Virus record (IMG/VR): IMGVR_UViG_3300020477_000115
Location: 1-26,014 of that record
Strand: one strand, 5' to 3'
Origin: a virus
DNA: 26,014 bases
Shown: positions 7,713 through 14,117 of the stretch, in pieces
Layout of the letters: each line of letters opens with the position of its first letter
How positions within the stretch are numbered: the stretch's first letter is position 1
Program-made: the position numbers and the translations under genes
Notes under the pieces: model-generated
Databases searched by the model: none
Told to the model about the DNA's origin: nothing
The model's input: only the letters and a program-made list of their open reading frames with translations

Positions 7713-8116
7713 GTAAAATAGAAGAAAACAACGGAAAAACATTAAAAGAATTAAAATCACATGATTTTTCTATAACTAAATTTAAGAAAGATTTAAAGTA
7801 TGGAAAGAAACACGAAAAACTTGTAATGAAATCACGGGAGAATTATGAATTAAAGACAGACCGATTGTCGCATAAGACAGGGAATGTATTTGTTGAGTTT
7901 ATGTCTAGAGGAAAGGAAAGTGGTATAAAGACTAGCAAAGCTGACATTTGGATATTTAGAATTGTGGATAAGAAAGATAAACATCTATTTTCTATTGAGA
8001 TTCCCCTTGACAGACTATGTGATTTGGTGTATAATAAATATACTATTGTCTCTGGTGGTGATAAATTAACTTCTAGGGGATATTTAGTTCCTATAATAGA
8101 TTTGGTAGCAATATGA
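7709..8116 (+). CDS. Possible PD-(D/E)XK-like phage protein
   Basis: Begins at TTG 7709, preceded by AGGA (7697-7700) at eight bases and overlapping the previous stop as TTGA. The middle of the protein reads YELKTDRLSHKTGNVFVEF, then SRGKESGIKTSKADIW. From memory, an ELKxD...TGNxFxE pattern occurs in phage proteins thought to carry a degenerate restriction-endonuclease fold, so E and K of ELK plus the later E could form a nuclease site. This is a pattern impression, not a proven homology. 135 aa, soluble, basic N-terminus, coupled to the oxygenase gene by an ATGA overlap. Confidence 0.55.
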   Translation: MSKIEENNGKTLKELKSHDFSITKFKKDLKYGKKHEKLVMKSRENYELKTDRLSHKTGNVFVEFMSRGKESGIKTSKADIWIFRIVDKKDKHLFSIEIPLDRLCDLVYNKYTIVSGGDKLTSRGYLVPIIDLVAI

Positions 8117-8781
8117 CAGAAGATTACAAAGATTACAAATTAAGAGGTACTGTGCATATGCCATTTAGCCCTATGCTAATGGAATTTCAGATACCACAGC
8201 CATACATAAATTTATTAAATACATATGGTGATAAAATATCTAAAAGTGCAAAGAAATCAGAACAATTAGATTGGTCGGATAATTTAGTTGGAAATGTTAA
8301 ACAAGAGCACAAAATTGAAGAACATATATGGAAAGAAAAGCCTAATGAAAATTTACCTACACTATTTAATTGGATGGCTCATTGTGTTAATACCTATGCA
8401 AAAACACATCTTAAACAAGGTGATAAACACGATAAAAATGCTGCTGAAAAAGGCATTAAGAAAGTAGCACTTCATAATAGTTGGTTAGTTAATTCTATAG
8501 CAGGTGATTTTAACCCACCACATATGCATTTTGGAATGTTATCAGCAGCAGGATGGTTAAGAATGCCAGAATCTGTAGAAAAAGATAAAGAAAGAGAACA
8601 CGCAGGTTGGATTGAATTTTTGTATGGTACACCTCAAGTTTGGATAGACCCTAAATATGCTGTAAAACCCCACGTAGGGCAGTTATTTATTTTTCCTAAC
8701 TGGCTGTTGCATCAAGTATACCCATTTAGAGGTAAAGGTATACGAAGAAGCATATCATTTAATGTAAGTGTTGAATTTTAG
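8113..8781 (+). CDS. 2-oxoglutarate/Fe(II)-dependent oxygenase family protein
   Basis: Matches the double-stranded beta-helix oxygenases common in marine phages (2OG-FeII_Oxy_5-like). FNPPHMHFGMLSAAGWLRMP at 133-152 supplies candidate iron ligands H137/H139. The distal part, GQLFIFPNWLLHQVYPF at 189-205, supplies H200, and RRSISFN at 211-217 supplies the arginine expected to bind the 2-oxoglutarate carboxylate. The substrate is unknown; a protein, nucleotide or DNA hydroxylation role is possible. The N-terminal 80 residues are additional and helical. It starts by ATGA overlap with the preceding gene and is embedded in the replication operon, not in a separate auxiliary island. Confidence 0.8.
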   Translation: MTEDYKDYKLRGTVHMPFSPMLMEFQIPQPYINLLNTYGDKISKSAKKSEQLDWSDNLVGNVKQEHKIEEHIWKEKPNENLPTLFNWMAHCVNTYAKTHLKQGDKHDKNAAEKGIKKVALHNSWLVNSIAGDFNPPHMHFGMLSAAGWLRMPESVEKDKEREHAGWIEFLYGTPQVWIDPKYAVKPHVGQLFIFPNWLLHQVYPFRGKGIRRSISFNVSVEF

Positions 8782-8788
8782 TGGAGAT

Positions 8789-9070
8789 ATGGAAATAACA
8801 AAAGAATTTTTAGACGAAGCTAAAAAGCTAGTAGGTGGGGATAGACAAAAAGATTATGGGGATAAGGTACAAAACCATACAAACATAGCAAAACTATGGT
8901 CTGCATACTTGGATATAGAAATTACAGCAGAAAATGTTGCTATAATGATGAGTTTATTAAAGGTAGCACGAACTAAGCTAGGAGCTACTAGCAAGGATAC
9001 TTATATTGATATGGCTGCTTATAGTGCTATAGCAGGCGAAATACGATTTAAAAATGAAAAAGATAGTTAA
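8789..9070 (+). CDS. DUF6378-like phage protein
   Basis: A compact helical protein with DYGD, IAKLWSAYL, ITAENVAIMMSLLKVAR and DTYIDMAAYSAIAGE in order, which matches my memory of the DUF6378 family, small phage proteins with MazG-like all-alpha features (acidic residues on helices, a YxDxxxY-like stretch). A nucleotide pyrophosphohydrolase-like role is conceivable but unproven. The start is uncertain: ATG 8789 has GGAG only two bases away, while GTG 8768 and TTG 8771 lie upstream in frame, overlapping the oxygenase end, but lack any ribosome binding site. Confidence 0.72.
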   Translation: MEITKEFLDEAKKLVGGDRQKDYGDKVQNHTNIAKLWSAYLDIEITAENVAIMMSLLKVARTKLGATSKDTYIDMAAYSAIAGEIRFKNEKDS

Positions 9071-9386
9071 AATACAAAAATTAAATGATATTGACCTAGA
9101 TGATTGGAAAATAACATTTGGGGATGAAACACATATCACTAAAAATCACGAGCAATTTTTTGAATTAGTTGAAAAAGGGCTTGAAATACATACTAAAAGG
9201 GAGATAATAATGAGTGAAAGACCGAAGGCGGAAGAAACATCAGCAATATTTGAAACAGATGACGAAGTAAGAAAAAATGAAAAAAGAAAAGTAAAGGAAT
9301 TTAGAGAGGATGTTAAAAATTTGAGTTTTTCACAATTTAATAGAAAATATCCATCACGAGAATTGGGAGATACCAAAAATGAATAA
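9054..9386 (+). CDS. Small charged hypothetical protein (110 aa) with a possible internal start
   Basis: Starts at ATG 9054 inside the end of the previous gene and ends in a TAATG junction with the next. The first half is a short mixed domain; the second half (from about residue 53) is a highly charged Glu/Lys/Arg helix. Inside the gene, ATG 9210 is in frame and preceded by AAAAGGGAG (to 9203) at six bases, a better ribosome binding site than that of the full-length start. The gene may therefore yield both a 110-aa and a 58-aa product, or the real gene may be only the shorter one. Family not recognised. Confidence 0.58.
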   Translation: MKKIVKIQKLNDIDLDDWKITFGDETHITKNHEQFFELVEKGLEIHTKREIIMSERPKAEETSAIFETDDEVRKNEKRKVKEFREDVKNLSFSQFNRKYPSRELGDTKNE

Positions 9387-9607
9387 TGGCAGTAACTTCA
9401 TCGACAATAGCTAGTTTTGATGTAAAGATTACATCTGAGGGATTGCTTGTTTTAGAAACAAAGCTAGCTAAATCTTCTGATTTTATGGAAGTTATGGATA
9501 AATGGAATCCCGAATATGAAAATACCCCTGTTATAGCATCTATGTTAGATTACTATGCAGGGGTATTTGATTTAATGTTAAAGGATAGTCAAAAAATGGT
9601 AACCTAA
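9386..9607 (+). CDS. Small hypothetical protein (73 aa)
   Basis: The last gene of the plus-strand block, begun by a TAATG overlap with its neighbour. It is a 73-residue soluble protein, beta-like at the N-terminus and helical after residue 45. No family recognised. Its stop codon overlaps the stop of the convergent hsp20 gene, leaving no room for a separate terminator between the two blocks. Confidence 0.6.
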   Translation: MAVTSSTIASFDVKITSEGLLVLETKLAKSSDFMEVMDKWNPEYENTPVIASMLDYYAGVFDLMLKDSQKMVT

Positions 9608-9999
9608 GATTGTATTTTGATAATCTTTGGTTTTTCTGATTCTGGAATTTCTCTATGGTAGGATACTTTAAGCATTCCATCCTCAAGTTTAGCACCATTT
9701 ACAACTATATGTTCATGTAATTTAAATCTTCTAGTAAAACTTCTATTAGCTATACCTTTATGAAGATAGTCTGTATCTTTAGATTCTTTACATCCGTATA
9801 TAGATAGAAGATTATCTTTTACTTCTATCTTTAAGTCTTTTTCTTTGAATCCTGCTACTGCTAATTCAATAAGACCTTTTTCATCCTTCTCCTTTACATT
9901 GTAAGGGGGATAAGTATTATGTGTTTTAACAAAAAAGTCTGAAAAAAAATCATCGTTAAAACCTAAAAAATGATTTTTTAATATGTCTAAATCGCCCAT
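9604..9999 (-). CDS. Small heat-shock protein, Hsp20/alpha-crystallin (IbpA-like)
   Basis: ATP-independent holdase chaperone that binds unfolding proteins in the cytoplasm. The 131-aa sequence carries the IbpA-type features: YPPYNV before the alpha-crystallin domain, ELAVAGF, the GIANRSFTRRF region, and LEDGMLKVSYHREIPES-KPKIIKI at the C-terminus including the I-x-I anchor (KIIKI). The start is ATG 9997-9999, seven bases after a perfect AAGGAG (10007-10012); a TTG 12 codons upstream has no site. It is the last gene of the minus-strand block but has its own leader and likely promoter. Hsp20 genes are known in cyanophages and other marine phages, where they may protect virion assembly. Confidence 0.93.
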   Translation of the reverse strand: MGDLDILKNHFLGFNDDFFSDFFVKTHNTYPPYNVKEKDEKGLIELAVAGFKEKDLKIEVKDNLLSIYGCKESKDTDYLHKGIANRSFTRRFKLHEHIVVNGAKLEDGMLKVSYHREIPESEKPKIIKIQS

Positions 10000-10053
10000 T
10001 GTATTTCTCCTTTGTAAGCGAGTTAAGTCAGCCAACCCATTATGGCGTTAGCT
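9997..10053 (-). promoter_or_regulatory. ROSE-like RNA thermometer in the hsp20 leader
   Basis: Read on the minus strand, the leader forms two hairpins. Hairpin I (10053-10030): AGCTAAC pairs with GTTGGCT (one G-U), with an inner GCC/GG extension. Hairpin II (10022-10007) is CTCGCTTACAAAGGAG: CTC and CTT pair with AAGGAG around one bulged G, closing on an ACA loop and hiding the whole Shine-Dalgarno. The anti-SD strand contains UCGCU, the U(U/C)GCU signature of ROSE elements, which control alphaproteobacterial small heat-shock genes and E. coli ibpA. The stem is short (6 bp), consistent with melting at modest temperature. Structure is by eye; no folding energy was computed. Confidence 0.65.
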
Positions 10054-10058
10054 TATTT

Positions 10059-10077
10059 AGTATATATAATATACACT
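10059..10077. repeat. Near-perfect 19-bp palindrome over the hsp20 -10 region
   Basis: AGTATATAT-A-ATATACACT: two 9-base arms complementary except for one position that would be a G-U pair in RNA. It covers the proposed -10 box, so it could be an operator for a dimeric regulator. Simple TA composition makes chance occurrence quite possible. Confidence 0.35.
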
Positions 10078-10090
10078 AAAAACTTTTCAA
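10062..10090 (-). promoter_or_regulatory. Candidate sigma-70-type promoter for hsp20
   Basis: On the minus strand, TTGAAA (10090-10085) is followed after 16 bases by TATATA (10068-10063). Initiation would fall near 10055, just before hairpin I, so the predicted transcript would begin with the two-hairpin leader. The -10 match is only moderate and the region is AT-rich, so this is supported mainly by its position. Confidence 0.4.
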
Positions 10091-10135
10091 TAGTTTAAAC
10101 TGGTTTACACTTAATTTGGTATAAAAAATCTGTTG

Positions 10136-10702
10136 TTAATTTGCTAAAGGGTTATTTGATTTTAGCTTAATTTCTTTAATTTCTGCATCTTGTACTTCGT
10201 TTTCTTTAGATACAATAGCTAGTTTTTTACTTATTTCTGCCATAGTGTCTTCTATTATTTTTATACTTTCTTCAAGTGGTACAAGATTAATTTTTGCTAA
10301 ATTTGATAATACTCTAACCATTTCTTCACTTAATCTTTTAAGTTCTTTTGATATAGGTTTTAAATCTACATCTTCTGGAATATCAAGCATAGCAATTTGT
10401 TCTCTAATTTTTGCTATCTCTTTAAATACAATAGTTAAATCTACAGGCTGTATTTTATCATCAACCTTTTTAATTCTATCTATTAAATCTACTTTGTATT
10501 CATTAGCATATAATAAAACATCATCAAATTGTTTTGTTAATTCCTTATCTTTTTCATGTAATGGTTTTAAATTAACTGGAGGTGTTCCTTCTAATGCATC
10601 AAGCCTTGAATTAAACTGGCCCCATGTGTAAAAGCCTCCCCCAATAGCTCCAATTACTCCTAAGAGTGCCGCATAGGTACTAAGTTTTTCAATTATTTTC
10701 AT
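10136..10702 (-). CDS. Membrane-anchored coiled-coil protein (188 aa)
   Basis: One N-terminal hydrophobic segment (about residues 8-29, AALLGVIGAIGGGFYTWGQF) is followed by about 150 residues of charged heptad-like sequence, so the protein should be an inner-membrane protein with a long periplasmic or cytoplasmic coiled coil. I recall similar GGGFYTWGQFN proteins in marine phages but no assigned function. The architecture (N-terminal anchor, long coil) is that of an i-spanin or a membrane-tethered assembly factor. It overlaps the end of the 619-aa gene by 14 bases and is the last gene of the envelope run before the hsp20 leader. Confidence 0.72.
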   Translation of the reverse strand: MKIIEKLSTYAALLGVIGAIGGGFYTWGQFNSRLDALEGTPPVNLKPLHEKDKELTKQFDDVLLYANEYKVDLIDRIKKVDDKIQPVDLTIVFKEIAKIREQIAMLDIPEDVDLKPISKELKRLSEEMVRVLSNLAKINLVPLEESIKIIEDTMAEISKKLAIVSKENEVQDAEIKEIKLKSNNPLAN

Positions 10703-12548
10703 TTCGTAATGCCTCCAATTCTAATTTTAATCTATTAGTTTTGTTTTGTGCTTCTAGTAGCTGTACCCTATGTACTTCTACTGGGTCATTTTGTGAATAA
10801 CTAGCAAGAGTTATATCACTATAAATTTCTTTATCATAGACACCTAAATCTATTTGATTATTAAATAAATCTAATCCTTGGTCAGTATATATATCTTTTG
10901 ATTTATAAAATTGTATTTTATTATAGGCATCTAGTGTATTATTCTTAAAAAATAAATCCTCTTTTGTTAAGTTTTGAGTTGTTTGTTTTGTTACTTTTGC
11001 TATTTGTTTAGCTATCTTTTTTAAATTCTGTTTTAATTTACTTTCTACTTCTGCAACATCTGTAGTAACCCTGTTGTCGGTGTCCACCTCTGTGTCTTCC
11101 GATTGTATATCTTCTTGCTCTCCACTGTCTTCTGTTGGTACCTCGGATTCTTCAGTTCCCTCGCTATTGGGTTCCTCTTCCGGTGATTCTTCTTGTGGCT
11201 CTGCTTCCTCTGTCGGTTCATTTTGGGCTACTTCCTTTTCTTCTATTTCCGATTCCGGCTCAGATGCAACTTCCATTGTTTCTTCTTCAGTTTCAACAGT
11301 CTCTGGTATGCTTTCCTCGTCAGTTGCGATTTCTTCCATCGGTTCCTCAAACTCTTCAAAAGATTCCTCAGTAAGTTCATCATTAAACTCCTCCTCGGTT
11401 ATCTCTTCAAAAAATTCTTCTGCTGTTATGCCTTCGTCTTCTAGAAACTCCATGAACTCTTCTTCCATGCCTGTTTCTTCTAAAAATTCAGTAAAATCTT
11501 CCTCAAATTCTTCCGTAAATATTTCCTCCATTATTGCTGTTGGAGGTTCCATTGTATAATCCTCTTCAAAAAATACCTCTTCAATTATAGGCATTTCTTC
11601 AAAAGTTTCAAACTCTTCAAAGTCTTCAAACATTGGTGGCTGTTCAAAATCACCAATATCAAATTCGTCTATTTCAAATTCTTCAAAGTACATATCTTCT
11701 TCCATAGTGTACTCTTCTTCAAAATAGAAATCATCTTCTAATACATATTCATCTTCCCAAGTATATGTATCTTCAAATACTATATCATCATTATACCAAT
11801 CAAAATCTTCTGGTAAATCCTCTATTATATCTACAATATCTTCATCAATATCATCTATAACATCTTGTGTTTCTTCATTAATAGGTGGTATATTTTGATA
11901 CGTTATATTTAATGTAACATTATCTACATCTGGCCCACGATGATAGTTATCATAAGTTGTACCTGCAGTCTCATTATACATTTCTGCTCTGATTGTAAAA
12001 TCTGTTTGTGTATTTGAGCCATGAGTATAGCTATTTGTATAATTTGTAAACTGACCACCATTCATTGACCTGCTAGGGTCATGGTCATTTATATCTCTAA
12101 CTTGTGTAGATACTGAACCATCAGAACCTGTAACAGTTTGTTTAAGAGTAAATGTGTTTTCAATACTGTTCCAAAACCATACATCTGCCGCCATGGTTGA
12201 GGTAAAGCCTTGATTCATTTGATGTTGTGTTAAATGACCATCATCAACTAAATCTACATCTTGATATACATTGTCTTCCTCATGACCTTCAAATGCTAAT
12301 ACACCACCACTATCATCCATGCCTGTTTGATATGGAAATCCCCATTCACCATGTGTGTGAATACCGTCGTCACCACCTGTTGACCAACCAGTTGTAGTTG
12401 TAGTATTGCCTGTTCCAAACGTAGAGTTTGTAAGTATGTTTCCTGTATTTATTGTTTCACCAAAAACTATTTTAGAAAATAGTATTAACGAACAAAGAAA
12501 TAGTAAAAAATACCTCCAATTATACTTATATCTAAACAGATTGACCAT
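10689..12548 (-). CDS. Exported, extremely acidic repeat-rich protein (619 aa)
   Basis: Residues 1-30 form a classic signal sequence (basic start, then FLLFLCSLILFSKIVFG). Residues about 35-220 look like a beta-sandwich resembling carbohydrate-binding-like domains (NILTNSTF at the start, aromatic and Gly/Thr-rich strands). Residues about 224-503 are low-complexity Glu/Asp with recurring Phe/Tyr/Met (motifs such as EEDYTM and EEFEE), about half acidic in the densest part. Residues 504-619 switch to a Lys-rich, partly coiled segment. No ribosome binding site precedes the ATG; an out-of-frame small ORF overlaps its start. Function unknown; a periplasmic, cell-surface or virion role is possible. 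Confidence 0.75.
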   Translation of the reverse strand: MVNLFRYKYNWRYFLLFLCSLILFSKIVFGETINTGNILTNSTFGTGNTTTTTGWSTGGDDGIHTHGEWGFPYQTGMDDSGGVLAFEGHEEDNVYQDVDLVDDGHLTQHQMNQGFTSTMAADVWFWNSIENTFTLKQTVTGSDGSVSTQVRDINDHDPSRSMNGGQFTNYTNSYTHGSNTQTDFTIRAEMYNETAGTTYDNYHRGPDVDNVTLNITYQNIPPINEETQDVIDDIDEDIVDIIEDLPEDFDWYNDDIVFEDTYTWEDEYVLEDDFYFEEEYTMEEDMYFEEFEIDEFDIGDFEQPPMFEDFEEFETFEEMPIIEEVFFEEDYTMEPPTAIMEEIFTEEFEEDFTEFLEETGMEEEFMEFLEDEGITAEEFFEEITEEEFNDELTEESFEEFEEPMEEIATDEESIPETVETEEETMEVASEPESEIEEKEVAQNEPTEEAEPQEESPEEEPNSEGTEESEVPTEDSGEQEDIQSEDTEVDTDNRVTTDVAEVESKLKQNLKKIAKQIAKVTKQTTQNLTKEDLFFKNNTLDAYNKIQFYKSKDIYTDQGLDLFNNQIDLGVYDKEIYSDITLASYSQNDPVEVHRVQLLEAQNKTNRLKLELEALRNENN

Positions 12549-12588
12549 ATAATATATAGTCTAATCATCCATAATGTTGCATTCTTTA

Positions 12589-13380
12589 TCATTTATGAAC
12601 ATTAATTATCCTTACTTCTTTTGTTTGTAAGTCTGTTTCAATTATAATATTACTAACTTCTTCTTCTGCTTTTAATGTTTCTAATTTTTTCTTTTCTTCT
12701 TCTATTTTTTTAACCAATGCTTCTTGTTCTAATCTAAGTCTTTCCGCTTCTTCTTGTCTAGCAATTTCTGCAAGTTCTTCATCTATACGAGAACGATTTT
12801 CTAATTTAGATATATAAGAATCATAATCTGGTCTTTCAATGTCATATTTATTCCATTGGTCTAAAGCTTGTTTACCAATTTTACCTTCAAACGGACAAGG
12901 AGTTCCTGCCATTTGCATAGCTTCAAAAACTCGCTCATCTTGACACAAAATTGACACAGCCGCAACTTTCATACCATAATCATATAGTACCTTTGAAAGT
13001 TTTATTCTTTCACAATTTAAATCCCTAATATGTTTGCCAACAGAAGCACCAAAACCAAGGGTAGAAACGGAGCCACTAACACCCATGCTACACACATCTT
13101 GAGACATTGAGGAGTAACTTGGTGCATTTGCTGAGTTGACAGGTACATCTGACCCATTGGTAGTTGTTGTATTTGTAGTTGTTGATGTTGTTGTGTTCGT
13201 CTGTCCATCATTATTATTTGTTGTTGTTGATTGGTATCCGCCAGTTATTTGAGTATTACTTCCCGAAGAATTAGTTTGGGAATTTGTATCATTTGTAGAA
13301 TCAGCTATAACAGGTTTTGCCCATATAGCTATTAGTATTAATATTGTAAGTAGTATAAAGTTGTTTCGTACCCATTTCAT
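12589..13380 (-). CDS. Exported cysteine-containing protein (263 aa)
   Basis: A signal sequence at residues 1-26 (ILLTILILIAIW, cleavage likely after VIA) is followed by a Thr/Asn/Ser-rich linker (about 27-85). The core (about 92-180) has four cysteines, C97, C123, C146 and C162, likely forming two disulfides in the periplasm, with the stretches NCERIKLS, GMKVAAVSILCQDERVFEAM and GTPCPFEGKIG. I recall this core from many marine phages, but without a function. Residues about 195-245 form a charged coiled coil. The start overlaps the preceding stop (ATGA, 13377-13380). Confidence 0.78.
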   Translation of the reverse strand: MKWVRNNFILLTILILIAIWAKPVIADSTNDTNSQTNSSGSNTQITGGYQSTTTNNNDGQTNTTTSTTTNTTTTNGSDVPVNSANAPSYSSMSQDVCSMGVSGSVSTLGFGASVGKHIRDLNCERIKLSKVLYDYGMKVAAVSILCQDERVFEAMQMAGTPCPFEGKIGKQALDQWNKYDIERPDYDSYISKLENRSRIDEELAEIARQEEAERLRLEQEALVKKIEEEKKKLETLKAEEEVSNIIIETDLQTKEVRIINVHK

Positions 13381-13688
13381 TTATTTTTTTCCCATTTTTT
13401 CTTAGACTTTAAAGTCCATTCTTTCATTGCTTCTTTAGTAACTTTTTTATTTACTAAAACAGCACCTTCGGGTATTTCATTATATAATTTTATTACTTTA
13501 CCATCCTTTATTTCTACTATAGCTTCACCACAAAAAGCATCTTTTTTAAATTCTTTATCTCTTGCAAGTATTCTTTTTTCTTTTAAACAAGAAGATAAGT
13601 TTTCCATAGGAATATACTGAGTAAGTCTATCCTCTGTATCATTCATATTTCCAAAAAGGAACATTACTATTATACTAATAACTTCCAT
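13377..13688 (-). CDS. Small exported or anchored two-cysteine protein (103 aa)
   Basis: A short hydrophobic N-terminus (EVISIIVMFLFG) reads as a weak signal or anchor. The mature part contains C34 (LSSCLKEKRI) and C53 (AFCGEAIVEI), probably one disulfide, then a basic C-terminus. It overlaps its upstream neighbour by 14 bases and its downstream neighbour by ATGA. I recall LSxCLKxKR...CGEAIVE proteins in marine phages, function unknown. Confidence 0.65.
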   Translation of the reverse strand: MEVISIIVMFLFGNMNDTEDRLTQYIPMENLSSCLKEKRILARDKEFKKDAFCGEAIVEIKDGKVIKLYNEIPEGAVLVNKKVTKEAMKEWTLKSKKKWEKNK

Positions 13689-14040
13689 TATTACTTGCCC
13701 TTATTTTATCTTTTAATTCTTCAACATCTTTTTGTAATTTAGCAACTTGGTCTTTTAAAAAATCAATATTAACTCTGTTGTTCATCATTGATTCCATTTC
13801 CTTTTGAATACCTTCTTGATTTTTGGCTAGCCATTCCACCAACATTGTCTGCTCCATATCGATAGGCTTTTGGTCAGCAGCTTTTAATAAATCTGCTTCC
13901 ATTAATTGCTTAGATGTTTCTAGCTCCGTAATTCTTTGAATCAAGCCAAAATATGCCCACGTTCCGACAGCAACAAGCGTGATAAGGCTAACAACTGTTT
14001 TAAGTGGCATCTGCACATTTGTGTGTTCAGATACTTTCAT
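13675..14040 (-). CDS. Membrane-anchored coiled-coil protein (121 aa), spanin-like layout
   Basis: One transmembrane segment at about residues 14-33 (TVVSLITLVAVGTWAYFGL) is followed by a coiled coil to residue about 115. Size and layout (short cytoplasmic N-terminus, one TM, periplasmic coil) are those of Rz-type i-spanins, though no outer-membrane partner lipoprotein is recognised. Its ATG overlaps the stop of the 25-aa basic gene (TAATG) and lacks its own ribosome binding site, suggesting translation coupled to that gene. Confidence 0.68.
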   Translation of the reverse strand: MKVSEHTNVQMPLKTVVSLITLVAVGTWAYFGLIQRITELETSKQLMEADLLKAADQKPIDMEQTMLVEWLAKNQEGIQKEMESMMNNRVNIDFLKDQVAKLQKDVEELKDKIRASNNGSY

Positions 14041-14117
14041 TATTTTTTCTTTTTCTTTTTAATTCTTCTTCGTTTAACTAAGAACCAATTATATTGTTTT
14101 TGATTATTTTTTGACAA
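14040..14117 (-). CDS. Tiny very basic peptide (25 aa)
   Basis: TTG start at 14117-14115, preceded by GGAGGT with five bases between GGAGG and the start codon; the stop at 14042-14040 shares its last base with the next gene's ATG (TAATG). The peptide begins MSKNNQKQYNWFLVK and ends in RRRIKKKKKK, so about half of it is Arg/Lys. It fills the otherwise empty gap between the holin-like and coiled-coil genes. The GGAGGT also encodes Gly-Gly of the upstream protein, which could be coincidence. Confidence 0.5.
   Translation of the reverse strand: MSKNNQKQYNWFLVKRRRIKKKKKK

Noticed and set aside
10245-11559. Long open frames on the plus strand opposite the coiled-coil and acidic protein genes
   Set aside because: They mirror biased codon use of the minus-strand genes (Ser/Leu-rich complements of Glu/Lys codons) and lack ribosome binding sites.
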